From: Saprospiraceae bacterium
GTDB taxonomy: Bacteria; Bacteroidota; Bacteroidia; Chitinophagales; Saprospiraceae
Direction of reading: 5' to 3'
DNA length: 64,000 bases
NCBI GenBank assembly: GCA_019638385.1
Contig: JAHBTW010000017.1
Span: forward strand, 53,032 to 117,031
Shown: positions 27,637-35,622 of the stretch, one piece after another
Position numbering within the stretch: the first letter of the stretch is position 1
Layout: the number at the start of each line of letters is the position of its first letter
Translations under genes and position numbers: made by a program
The notes under the pieces: model-generated
Told to the model about the DNA's origin: nothing
The model's database searches: none
What the model saw: only the letters and a program-made list of their open reading frames with translations

Positions 27637-28578
27637 ATGAACAAAATGTTGTATCTGTATTCCATCGTCATTACATTGGTACTGGCCGGTCTGCTATTCT
27701 TTTCGTACTCCGATGTGAAAGAAACCAAACAGGAGGAACTTGCGAATACAGGCGTGGCCGGCGCCGAAATCACGGATAAAGAATTGCCGCAACGCATCCG
27801 GCCTATCTCGCTTGACCGGCCTTTCGACTTTGCCGGCGAAGCCCTGCCGATGGACAACTTCGATGTGCGCGAACGCTTGGACCGCGAGCTGACCGTCAAT
27901 TCTTACACACATGGCACTACCCTGCTCAACATCAAGAGCATGTACCGGTACTTCCCCATGTTTGAAAGAGTGTTGAAAGAAAACGGCATTCCCGATGATT
28001 TCAAATACGCGGCAGTAGCCGAGAGCAATTTGCGCAACGCTGTGTCGCCCGCAGGAGCGCGCGGTATTTGGCAGTTTATGGGTCCCACTGCGCAGCAGTA
28101 CAATTTGGAAATCAATGAGGACGTGGACGAGCGCTACCACCCGGAGAAAGCCACGCTGGCCGCCTGCAAATTTCTGCGCGATTACTACAAACAGTTCGGC
28201 AATTGGACGCTCACCGCCGCTGCGTACAATGTAGGCGGTCCGCGCCTTGCCCGCGAAAAGAGCGCTCAAAAAGGTAAAACGTTTTACGATTTGCACCTCA
28301 ATGAAGAAACCAGCCGCTATGTGTTCCGTCTGGTAGCCATCAAGGAAATACTGGCCAATCCGCGCGCATTCGGCTTTGTGCTGGAAGAGCAGGAAGCCTA
28401 TCCGCCGTTGGAAAATTACAAGGTCGTGGAAGTGAATACATCCATTGCGAGCTTGTCCGATTTTGCGGCGGAGCAAGGCGTGAGCTACCGCATGTTGAAG
28501 GTGTACAACCCCTGGCTGATCTCTACCAAGCTCAGCAATAAAAGTGGAAAAACTTACCTGATTCGCATCCCCAAATAA
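27637..28578 (+). CDS. Membrane-anchored lytic transglycosylase (MltD/SLT type)
   Basis: A 313-residue peptidoglycan lytic transglycosylase. An N-terminal transmembrane anchor (residues 4-25) is followed by the SLT domain at about 105-245: FKYAAVAESNLRNAVSPAGARGIWQFM holds the catalytic Glu, then TLAACKFLRDYYKQFGNWTLTAAAYNVGGPR. The C-terminus (about 265-313) resembles a LysM-like module (SIASLSDFAAEQGVSYRMLKVYNPWL). It cleaves glycan strands to 1,6-anhydro products in the periplasm. It precedes another wall hydrolase with its own promoter, 110 bases downstream. Confidence 0.9.
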   Translation: MNKMLYLYSIVITLVLAGLLFFSYSDVKETKQEELANTGVAGAEITDKELPQRIRPISLDRPFDFAGEALPMDNFDVRERLDRELTVNSYTHGTTLLNIKSMYRYFPMFERVLKENGIPDDFKYAAVAESNLRNAVSPAGARGIWQFMGPTAQQYNLEINEDVDERYHPEKATLAACKFLRDYYKQFGNWTLTAAAYNVGGPRLAREKSAQKGKTFYDLHLNEETSRYVFRLVAIKEILANPRAFGFVLEEQEAYPPLENYKVVEVNTSIASLSDFAAEQGVSYRMLKVYNPWLISTKLSNKSGKTYLIRIPK

Positions 28579-28634
28579 TTGGAGGGTCTCTTCACCGCGT
28601 TAATAAAACTATAAAAAACCTGCCGGCGGCTGCG

Positions 28635-28642
28635 TAATTTTG
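28635..28642 (+). promoter_or_regulatory. TAnnTTTG promoter box of the glucosaminidase gene
   Basis: TAATTTTG lies 46 bases before the ATG at 28689 and upstream of a possible alternative start at 28650. Confidence 0.5.
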
Positions 28643-28688
28643 CAGCCGTTTGCGTTTATCCGTCACACCAAAACGTTCCCACAACAAC

Positions 28689-30077
28689 ATGTCTTACCGC
28701 AGCCATTTGACCAAGCGCTTCGCGTTAGCGCTTCTTACCCTGGGCGCCGCCCGCCTCCTTTTGCCGGCTCAGGATTTTCGCCAGGCATACATTGAGCAAT
28801 TCAAAGACATTGCCATACAGGAAATGGAGCGCGCCGGCGTACCCGCCAGCATCAAATTGGCGCAAGGCATCCTCGAATCCGATTTCGGGCGCAGTGATCT
28901 GGCCAAACGGGCCAACAACCACTTCGGCATCAAGTGCGGCGCCAACTGGGACGGTCGCGAATTTTTTAAAGAAGACGACGATTACGACGCCAACGGCAGG
29001 CTCATCAAGTCTTGTTTTCGGGTGTATCGCAGCCCGGAGACTTCTTTTATTGCGCATTCCGAGTTTTTGCGCGATCCCGCGAAAGAAGAACGCTACGGTT
29101 TTTTGTTTCGCCTCGATCCGATGGATTACCAAAGCTGGGCGCGCGGACTGAAGAGAGCCGGATATGCCACCGCCGCCACCTACCATGAGCGGCTCATCAA
29201 CATTATAGAGACGTACAAGCTGCATCAGTACGACCGCCTGGGCAAAGCGCCCATTGTGGAGGTCAACGTACCCGGAGCGCCTTCTTCTGCTTTCGGCTAC
29301 AACAACGATGTGCGCTATGTGCTGTCCACCGAAAACGAATCGGTATCCACCGTGGCGCGGCGCACCGAGGTGTCGTTCACCCAACTCGTTCGCTACAACG
29401 AACACCTCACCGACGGCGAACAACGCCTTGATGAAGGCACCATTATTTATTTACAACCCAAAAGGAACGCCTACCGGGGCCGCGTGGTGCAGCACTATGT
29501 AAAGGAGGGCGAAACGATGTTTGATATTTCACAGGCTTACGGCATTAAATTGACCAAATTGCTCAATCGCAACCGGATGGACAAAGGCATGGAACCTGCC
29601 CCCGGTCAGCCGGTGAAATTGCGCGGCGGCAAGGTGAAACAGCGCCCGCTGTTGCGCAGCGAAGCTCCGGCCCCGACACCCGGGCGCATTGAATTTGAGG
29701 AAACGCCGGTAATGCCGTTGCCGCCGGCAAAAGACACCGTCACAACACCGGCTCCCGTGACGCCGGAGCGCGACCCGGTCATTCGCCCCGGCGTGCCCGT
29801 TACCGTGCCCGAACAACTGCCCGTTCCCATACCGGAACCTACGCCGGAACCCACACCGGCGCCTGTGCCGCCCTCTCCGGTGTTGCCGGAAGAGCCTAAG
29901 AGCGAGCCGCGCCCGGAAACGCCGGCGCCGCAACAGCCTGTATATCATGTGGTGGATCGCGGAGATACGCTTTGGAACATCTCCCAGCGTTACCAAACCA
30001 CGGTAGCCGCTATCCGGCAACTCAACGGACTGAGCAATGACAACATCCAACTGGGGCAGCGCCTGCGCGTAAAATAG
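28689..30077 (+). CDS. N-acetylglucosaminidase (GH73) with LysM domains
   Basis: A 462-residue exported wall hydrolase. After a signal peptide (residues about 1-27) comes the GH73 domain at about 30-175, with the catalytic Glu in IKLAQGILESDFGRSDLA and the conserved NNHFGIKCG and AHSEFLRDP segments. Two LysM-like modules follow (near 205-250 and 255-300), then a Pro-rich linker (PVPIPEPTPEPTPAPVPPSP) and a C-terminal LysM (YHVVDRGDTLWNISQRYQTT). It cleaves the GlcNAc-MurNAc bond and is likely involved in cell separation. The start is set by the signal peptide and promoter. Confidence 0.9.
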   Translation: MSYRSHLTKRFALALLTLGAARLLLPAQDFRQAYIEQFKDIAIQEMERAGVPASIKLAQGILESDFGRSDLAKRANNHFGIKCGANWDGREFFKEDDDYDANGRLIKSCFRVYRSPETSFIAHSEFLRDPAKEERYGFLFRLDPMDYQSWARGLKRAGYATAATYHERLINIIETYKLHQYDRLGKAPIVEVNVPGAPSSAFGYNNDVRYVLSTENESVSTVARRTEVSFTQLVRYNEHLTDGEQRLDEGTIIYLQPKRNAYRGRVVQHYVKEGETMFDISQAYGIKLTKLLNRNRMDKGMEPAPGQPVKLRGGKVKQRPLLRSEAPAPTPGRIEFEETPVMPLPPAKDTVTTPAPVTPERDPVIRPGVPVTVPEQLPVPIPEPTPEPTPAPVPPSPVLPEEPKSEPRPETPAPQQPVYHVVDRGDTLWNISQRYQTTVAAIRQLNGLSNDNIQLGQRLRVK

Positions 30078-30087
30078 GATTGTTTGT

Positions 30088-30095
30088 TATCTTTG
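30088..30095 (+). promoter_or_regulatory. TAnnTTTG promoter box of the outer-membrane protein-lptB operon
   Basis: TATCTTTG lies 36 bases before the ATG at 30132. Confidence 0.55.
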
Positions 30096-30131
30096 CCCGC
30101 ATTGCGGTAACTATGCAAATAATCAACAACC

Positions 30132-30893
30132 ATGAAATACTACGTTACACTCTGCATGCTCTTTCTTCTGGGTGCAAGCACCTTACAGGGCCAAGGGTAT
30201 GTATTCGGCATCAAAGGCGGCCTCTCCATTGCCCTGCAAAACTGGGGCAACTCCTTTCAGCGCGACCCCATGTTTCGCTATCACGGCGCAGCGTTCATTG
30301 AGTCGCTGCCTGAAGGCGATCAATGGTCGCTTTTCGCGCAAGCCGGTTATCACCCCAGAGGCAGTGCCATTCGCAACCGCAATTTTTTCAATCCGATCAA
30401 CGGCAATTTTTTTCGCCCGCCGGCAGATGTCTTTTTGTTTCATAATGCCTCTCTTCAATTGGGCGCCAAGCAAAAGTTTGACATAGGGCAGAGCAGCAGG
30501 TGGTTTTATTCTTTCGCGCTCCGGGGCGAGTACACCGTAGATACCAATTTGGACCGGTATGACTTCTTTCTGGAGCAAAACCCAACGATTGCCGCAGTAT
30601 ATCCCATCAATGCATATTTTAGTGATAACGGCTTTCTGGGTATCCGACGATTGAATTACGGGTTCTCCGGCGGAGGTGGTTTGGAATGGCAACTTTCACA
30701 GTTTATCGGCGCCTCGCTGGAGTTTACCATCAATCCTGATTTTTCGTTTCAATACACGCAGCCGGCCATACCGAATGTCACCGACCCCTGGACGGGCGAA
30801 CCTCGCACGATTCCCGAACGCAGAATTCGCAACATGACCTTCGAGCTGACTGCCGGATTCCGCTTTTTGCGCAAAATTGAGTACATAGATTAA
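30132..30893 (+). CDS. Predicted outer-membrane beta-barrel protein
   Basis: A 253-residue protein with signal peptide MKYYVTLCMLFLLGASTLQGQ and alternating aromatic/polar strands typical of a small beta-barrel: YVFGIKGGLSIALQNW, WSLFAQAGYHPRGSA, ALRGEYTVDTNL, LGIRRLNYGFSGGGGLEW, and the terminal strand FELTAGFRFLRK. It does not match a family I can name with certainty; PorT/OmpA-like barrels of Bacteroidota are the closest in style. It ends one base before lptB, so the two are co-transcribed, hinting at an envelope-assembly role. Confidence 0.75.
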   Translation: MKYYVTLCMLFLLGASTLQGQGYVFGIKGGLSIALQNWGNSFQRDPMFRYHGAAFIESLPEGDQWSLFAQAGYHPRGSAIRNRNFFNPINGNFFRPPADVFLFHNASLQLGAKQKFDIGQSSRWFYSFALRGEYTVDTNLDRYDFFLEQNPTIAAVYPINAYFSDNGFLGIRRLNYGFSGGGGLEWQLSQFIGASLEFTINPDFSFQYTQPAIPNVTDPWTGEPRTIPERRIRNMTFELTAGFRFLRKIEYID

Positions 30894-31634
30894 ATGATAT
30901 TACGCTGCGAACATCTCGGTAAAATATACGGCCGCCGGCAGGTGGTGCGCGATGTATCGCTGGAGGTGCACAAAGGCGAAATCGTAGGATTGCTGGGGCC
31001 GAACGGCGCGGGCAAAACTACTACGTTCTACATGGCGGTGGGTTTTATCAAACCCAATGAAGGCCGGGTTTTTTTAGACAATGAAGACATCACCACCATG
31101 CCGATGTATCGCCGCGCACAGCACGGCATCGGGTACCTGCCGCAGGAAGCATCGGTGTTTCGGAAGCTGACGGTGGAAAACAATATACTCGCCGTGTTGG
31201 AAATGACCGGCCTGAACAAGGCGCAGCAAAAGGAAAAGCTCGAATCGCTCATAGACGAATTCGGTCTGGAAAAAGTACGCAGCAGCCGGGCCGATACCCT
31301 GTCGGGCGGAGAACGCCGCCGCACCGAGATTGCCCGCGCCCTCGCCACCGACCCCAGTTTCATCCTGCTCGACGAGCCGTTTGCGGGCATTGACCCCATA
31401 GCGGTGGAAGACATACAGTACATTGTGGCCAAGCTGAAAACCAAAAACATCGGCATTCTCATCACCGACCACAATGTGCAGGAAACCCTCTCCATCACCG
31501 ACCGGGCATACCTCATGTTTGAAGGCGGCATTTTGCGCGCCGGCACCGCACAAGAATTGGCCGATGATGAAATAGTGCGCAAAGTATATCTTGGCAAACA
31601 CTTCGAGTTGCGCCGAAAAGTAATAGACCTATAA
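30894..31634 (+). CDS. lptB: LPS export ABC transporter ATP-binding protein
   Basis: A 246-residue cytoplasmic ATPase of the LptBFG complex that drives lipopolysaccharide toward the outer membrane. Walker A GLLGPNGAGKTTTFYM, Q-loop YLPQEASVFRKL, signature LSGGERRRTEIARAL, Walker B FILLDEPFAGIDPIAVEDI and H-loop ILITDHNVQETL all match LptB closely. The ATG directly follows the stop of the barrel gene, and the stop overlaps the next ATG by one base (TAATG). LptF/G are not here. Confidence 0.96.
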   Translation: MILRCEHLGKIYGRRQVVRDVSLEVHKGEIVGLLGPNGAGKTTTFYMAVGFIKPNEGRVFLDNEDITTMPMYRRAQHGIGYLPQEASVFRKLTVENNILAVLEMTGLNKAQQKEKLESLIDEFGLEKVRSSRADTLSGGERRRTEIARALATDPSFILLDEPFAGIDPIAVEDIQYIVAKLKTKNIGILITDHNVQETLSITDRAYLMFEGGILRAGTAQELADDEIVRKVYLGKHFELRRKVIDL

Positions 31635-31903
31635 TGCGCCCCCGCTACCTGTACGGCTTTTTGTGTTGTTGTTATCTCCTCACGGCAGGCAGTTGCACCG
31701 ACGATGCTCCTTCCCGGCTAAGCTCCAGCCAGATGGAAATGCTCGACTCCTTGGTGGCGGCACAAATGCCGGTCATGCGCGTGGAACAAGACAGCTTGTG
31801 CGCGATAGACTTCGGGCTCCGGCTCCGGCATCTGGTTGACTCCTTGCTCATCGAACGTCGGGCAGAAGAAGCGCGACTCCGGCAAAGAATTCCCAAGCAA
31901 TGA
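31634..31903 (+). CDS. Small putative lipoprotein
   Basis: An 89-residue protein starting in the lptB stop (TAATG). A hydrophobic signal ends with LLTAGSC, a plausible but not ideal lipobox, followed by an acidic, then helical Arg-rich mature part (LVDSLLIERRAEEARLRQRI). No family recognised. Its tight coupling to lptB and the following lipoprotein suggests an envelope role. Confidence 0.6.
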   Translation: MRPRYLYGFLCCCYLLTAGSCTDDAPSRLSSSQMEMLDSLVAAQMPVMRVEQDSLCAIDFGLRLRHLVDSLLIERRAEEARLRQRIPKQ

Positions 31904-32250
31904 ACCGTGCTGCATTTCCATTTTGCCTGCTCCTATTGAGCATTCTGCTGCCGACCGGTTGCGAGGACCACGCCACCCGCGAAGCGCAGGCAGCAGCACT
32001 TTTGAAAACCCGGCTGGAGGAACGCATAGATATGGGACGCCTTCAACGCATAGAGGACTGCAACAAAAGGCTGTTGGACTCTGCGATGTACTTAGTGGAT
32101 TCCATTCGGGTGCTGGAAGCCCAGTGGGCGCTCGACACCATGATCCGCCCGTTCAAACCCGTCAAACCGGGGCCTCCCGGGCCGGGCATCTCCTTAGATT
32201 CTTTAAAGCTGAAGCCGTTGCTGCCCGATTCCATCCGCCGGCAAGAGTAG
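31900..32250 (+). CDS. Small putative lipoprotein
   Basis: A 116-residue protein overlapping the previous gene by four bases (ATGA). The signal peptide ends LLPTGC, a plausible lipobox, and the mature part is predicted helical (EERIDMGRLQRIEDCNKRLLDSAMYLVDS) with a short Pro/Gly stretch (KPGPPGPG). Unknown family. It ends the barrel-lptB operon. Confidence 0.6.
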   Translation: MNRAAFPFCLLLLSILLPTGCEDHATREAQAAALLKTRLEERIDMGRLQRIEDCNKRLLDSAMYLVDSIRVLEAQWALDTMIRPFKPVKPGPPGPGISLDSLKLKPLLPDSIRRQE

Positions 32251-32445
32251 CGTGTATAACGGATTGCACAAAGCCATAGACTCCGGACGAACATTCTCCC
32301 GGGGCGACAGCCAGTTTATTACGGGTTACACAGATCCTGGCCGGAGCGCATGGTTTTGCTTCCCAACTTGCCGGACAGGCAGGGTCACACTAAAACCGAT
32401 GCCGTGATAATTCAGGAAAATTTTGATTTTCAGTGACAAACGATT

Positions 32446-32453
32446 TACCTTTG
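32446..32453 (+). promoter_or_regulatory. TAnnTTTG promoter of the ppiD-like gene
   Basis: TACCTTTG with TTTG 20 bases upstream (ending 32425), a good match to both boxes. It leaves a leader of about 85 bases in the 294-base gap 32251-32544, which otherwise shows nothing I can name. Confidence 0.6.
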
Positions 32454-32544
32454 CTGGGCTTTTTTAAAACCCCTTTTCAAGGGGGCGGAATTTAGCACGC
32501 AATATTTTGATTTTTAGACCTTTGGATTAAAAAGTACAAGTAAC

Positions 32545-34653
32545 ATGGCCTTGATTGGACAAATCAGGAAGAATTCCTGGATACTCATCGTGATGATGGC
32601 ACTCGCCTCTTTAGGGGTCATTATCATGTATATGAGCGACGACCGTACCAGCCTTACCGGCGGATCGCAATTTGTGATGGGCAAAGTAAACGGTGAAAAA
32701 ATTGATTGGCAGGCTTTCAGCCGAATGGAAGATGTGATGTATCGCAACTCCACCGCCGATCCGTACGAGCGCCGCGCTTATTTGTGGAACTATCTCGCCG
32801 AAGAAATTATCATCAAAAAGGAAGCAGAGAAGCTTGGCCTCGGCGTGAGCAAGCCGGAACTCATTGATCTGCAGTTCGGTCCTTCTCCCAGCCCCGTGAT
32901 CATGCAGCGCTTTTCCGACCCGGCAACCCGGCAATTGGACAGAGAGCAACTCAACCAGTTCAAAACGGCCATTGAAGGAGGCACCCTCACTGACCCACAG
33001 ATTCGTGCGTTTTGGGCGTATCAGGAAAAAGAAATCATTAAAGACCGCCTCCAATCCAAGCTCAACGGCATGGTGTCAAAAGCCCTCTACACGCCTACCT
33101 GGATGGCCGAAATGGGCTATGCAGATATGAATCAGCGCTTCGATATGGCGTATGTAAAAGTGCCGTTTGATGAGCTGGACAACACCGAGGTGACGGTAGA
33201 AGACAAAGACTACCAGGCTTTTCTGAAGGAGAATGCGGCTGTTTATGAGCAAAAAGAAGAAACCCGCGTACTCCGGTATGCAGTGTTCAACGTAGCGTCT
33301 TCTGCAGCCGACTCGGCCAAGTACGAAAAAACCATCGCCGATCTTTTGGAGGAGTTTGGAACGACAGAAAACGACTCTCTCTTCGTTGAGCGCAACTTCG
33401 GCTTCATTGATGCCGCGTATTATCAAAAAGAAAACCTGAGCGCGGCCATCGCCGACACTATTTTCAAATTGTCGCCGGGTACTGTTTACGGCCCTTATTT
33501 GGACGAAAATGCCTACATGGCCGTGAAGTTGATTGACCGCAAGGTCGTTCCCGATTCCGTCCGTTCGCGCCACATCCTCATTCAAGCCGGCTCGCCTATG
33601 GAATTGGCGCAAGCGCAAACCACGGTTGACAGCCTCAAGGGCCTCATCGAAGCAGGCACCCACCGCTTCGATTCGCTCGCGCTCGCTTTCGGCAGCGATG
33701 CTACCCGCGACAAAGGCGGCGATCTCGGCTTCGCCGGCCCCGGCATGATGGTGAAGCCTTTCAATGATCTCATCTTCTTCGACGCCGAACCCGGCAAGTT
33801 ATATACAGTAACCACTCAGTTCGGCGTACACCTCGTGGAAGTAACTGCCAGAAAGTACGTCAACAATAACGTGGGCGTGAAGGTGGCTTATTTGCTGGAG
33901 CGCATTATGCCGAGCGAAGAAACACAGGCATTGGTAAAAGACAAAGCCATTGCGTTGATGGGGACCCACAAGAAATTGGACAAACTCATCGAAGCGATCA
34001 AAGCCGATAAAGATATAGAACTGGGTACTTCTCCTCTGCTGAAGAAAAATGATTTCGCCATCGGCGATCTCGGTTCAGGGCAAGCGGCTCGCGATATGGT
34101 GCGCTGGGCTTTCAGCGGTGATAAAGGCGAGGTGTCGCCGGAGGTATATTCCTTCCAAAATGCCGTCAACCTCACCGTGGACAAGTTTGTACTCGCCGGC
34201 TTGAAGAGCGTTCAGCCTGCCGGGTTGCCTTCGCTGGACAATATTCGCGAAGAGATCAAGCAGCAGGTTATCAATAAAAAGAAAGGCGAATTGCTGGCGG
34301 AGCGCATGAAAGGCCAGGATTTAGAGGCACTGGCCTCCAAATTCAAAACAGCGGTTGATACAGCACTCGCGGTGAGCTTCAGCTCCAGCTTCATCCCCGA
34401 ACTCGGCGCCGAGCCTAAGGTGATAGCAACCGCCGCCGCTTTGGCGCTCAGCAAAGCATCCGATCCGATCGTGGGCGAATCCGGGGTTTTTGTGGTCAAG
34501 GTCATCAACAAACCGGAGGTTGCGCCCGCTACCGATCTGGCAGCCACCAAGCGCACGCTTTCCAGCCCGAGCCGCGCGCAAATACCCGCGCAAGTCATGC
34601 CGGCTTTGGTGAAGAAAGCAGATGTCAAAGACAAGCGTTCCAACTTTTTCTAA
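32545..34653 (+). CDS. ppiD: PpiD-like periplasmic peptidyl-prolyl isomerase/chaperone
   Basis: A 702-residue inner-membrane chaperone. A single N-terminal transmembrane helix (residues about 10-30) anchors a SurA-N-like domain (GKVNGEKIDWQAFSRMED, about 50-260). The parvulin domain follows at about 340-450 (SRHILIQAGSP, ALAFGSDATRDKGGDLGFAGPGMMVKPFNDLIF, FGVHLVEVTARK). The C-terminal region contains a second, degenerate parvulin-like part. PpiD works at the SecYEG exit on newly exported envelope proteins. Own promoter upstream and strong terminator downstream. Confidence 0.92.
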   Translation: MALIGQIRKNSWILIVMMALASLGVIIMYMSDDRTSLTGGSQFVMGKVNGEKIDWQAFSRMEDVMYRNSTADPYERRAYLWNYLAEEIIIKKEAEKLGLGVSKPELIDLQFGPSPSPVIMQRFSDPATRQLDREQLNQFKTAIEGGTLTDPQIRAFWAYQEKEIIKDRLQSKLNGMVSKALYTPTWMAEMGYADMNQRFDMAYVKVPFDELDNTEVTVEDKDYQAFLKENAAVYEQKEETRVLRYAVFNVASSAADSAKYEKTIADLLEEFGTTENDSLFVERNFGFIDAAYYQKENLSAAIADTIFKLSPGTVYGPYLDENAYMAVKLIDRKVVPDSVRSRHILIQAGSPMELAQAQTTVDSLKGLIEAGTHRFDSLALAFGSDATRDKGGDLGFAGPGMMVKPFNDLIFFDAEPGKLYTVTTQFGVHLVEVTARKYVNNNVGVKVAYLLERIMPSEETQALVKDKAIALMGTHKKLDKLIEAIKADKDIELGTSPLLKKNDFAIGDLGSGQAARDMVRWAFSGDKGEVSPEVYSFQNAVNLTVDKFVLAGLKSVQPAGLPSLDNIREEIKQQVINKKKGELLAERMKGQDLEALASKFKTAVDTALAVSFSSSFIPELGAEPKVIATAAALALSKASDPIVGESGVFVVKVINKPEVAPATDLAATKRTLSSPSRAQIPAQVMPALVKKADVKDKRSNFF

Positions 34654-34685
34654 AGGAGAAGGATAAACAATATTCTAATCTGTTT

Positions 34686-34725
34686 CGGCAGGTCCTTTCA
34701 TCAGAAAAGACCTGCCGTTTTTTTT
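34686..34725 (+). terminator. Intrinsic terminator of the ppiD-like gene
   Basis: CGGCAGGTC and GACCTGCCG pair with an inner CTTTC/GAAAA stem around ATCA, followed by eight T. Confidence 0.88.
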
Positions 34726-34800
34726 GTAAGCGCTTGCGGTGCGGAGTCAAGTCCGGCATTACAATTTGGAGTCACGGCAAATTGTATCGAAAAAAAAGAT

Positions 34801-34808
34801 TAAATTTG
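34801..34808 (+). promoter_or_regulatory. TAnnTTTG promoter of the HEPN/nucleotidyltransferase pair
   Basis: TAAATTTG lies 29 bases before ATG 34838 and supports that start over the open frame from 34739. Confidence 0.55.
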
Positions 34809-34837
34809 ACCGGAGCAAAAGAAATTCTCCTCGTTCA

Positions 34838-35260
34838 ATGGAAGACAAAGACATCCGCTGGCAACAACGTTTCGCTAACTTTTCGAAAGCATTTTTGCAG
34901 TTAGAGAAATTTATACAGCAGTTTGATACGCTGAATGAATTGGAAGAACAAGGAATGATTCAAGCGTTTGAGTATAATTTCGAGTTAGCTTGGAATGTCA
35001 TAAAAGATTATTACACCTATCAGGGGGAGTCCGATATTCAAGGCAGCCGGGATGCTTTCCGATTAGGGTTTAAAAGGGGGCTGTTAAGAGATGGCGAAAG
35101 TTGGATGAACATGATTGAAAGCCGCATGAAAACATCCCACACCTATAATGAGCAGACGGCTAAAGAAGTTATTTCAGCTATTTTGAATGAGTACTTCGCC
35201 CTGTTTAAGGAACTTCATATTACTATGGATGAAATTTTAAAAAAGGAGCGTCAACTATAA
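34838..35260 (+). CDS. HEPN-like nucleotidyltransferase substrate-binding protein (HI0074 family)
   Basis: A 140-residue four-helix protein of the HI0074 type, the partner of minimal nucleotidyltransferases. Family landmarks are QAFEYNFELAWNVIKDYYTYQG, SRDAFRLGFKRGLL and MNMIESRMKTSHTYNE, the last carrying an R-x4-H arrangement as in HEPN ribonuclease domains (HI0074 proteins usually have RN here; this one has RM). In related HepT/MntA systems the HEPN protein is an RNase toxin silenced by nucleotidylation. It is followed 11 bases later by the nucleotidyltransferase gene. Confidence 0.85.
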   Translation: MEDKDIRWQQRFANFSKAFLQLEKFIQQFDTLNELEEQGMIQAFEYNFELAWNVIKDYYTYQGESDIQGSRDAFRLGFKRGLLRDGESWMNMIESRMKTSHTYNEQTAKEVISAILNEYFALFKELHITMDEILKKERQL

Positions 35261-35271
35261 AGCATTTCAGC

Positions 35272-35619
35272 ATGAAATACGGGCTAAAAGATAAAACCAT
35301 TCGGCAAATTCAGGGCGTTTTTATCACATTTCCACAGATAGAGGAAGTGATACTATATGGTTCAAGGGCAATGAACAGGTATAGTCCCGGATCTGATATT
35401 GATTTGACAATCAAGGGTGTCGGTTTGAGCCTTTCAATTGTAAATACCGTTGGGCGAATGCTCGATGACCTCCTTTTGCCCTACACTTTTGATATCTCTG
35501 TTTATCATCACATCAAAAACCCAGACTTGTTGGATCATATTAATCGCGTAGGGCTTTGCTTTTACCGAAAGCAAAGCGAGCTAAACCCTGCACCCGAACC
35601 GCAAAGCGAACCGACCTAA
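35272..35619 (+). CDS. Minimal nucleotidyltransferase (MNT, HI0073-like)
   Basis: A 115-residue nucleotidyltransferase with the diagnostic GSRAMNRYSPGSDIDL motif (G-S-x...G-S-D-x-D, residues about 30-46) and a third acidic position in DISVYH. In MntA/HepT-type modules it transfers AMP to the HEPN toxin and acts as antitoxin. The C-terminus, after the folded part ending GLCFYRK, carries an unusual tail rich in Pro, Glu and Gln that looks like read-through into non-coding DNA. The stop lies 3 bases before the convergent pepD stop. Confidence 0.85.
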   Translation: MKYGLKDKTIRQIQGVFITFPQIEEVILYGSRAMNRYSPGSDIDLTIKGVGLSLSIVNTVGRMLDDLLLPYTFDISVYHHIKNPDLLDHINRVGLCFYRKQSELNPAPEPQSEPT

Positions 35620-35622
35620 ACC

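Noticed and set aside
28750..29423. Minus-strand frame of over 200 codons opposite the GH73 gene
   Set aside because: Shadow of a well-supported wall hydrolase.
34739..34837. 33-residue N-terminal extension of the HEPN-like protein
   Set aside because: The extension spans the TAAATTTG promoter and is basic and unlike HI0074 family N-termini.
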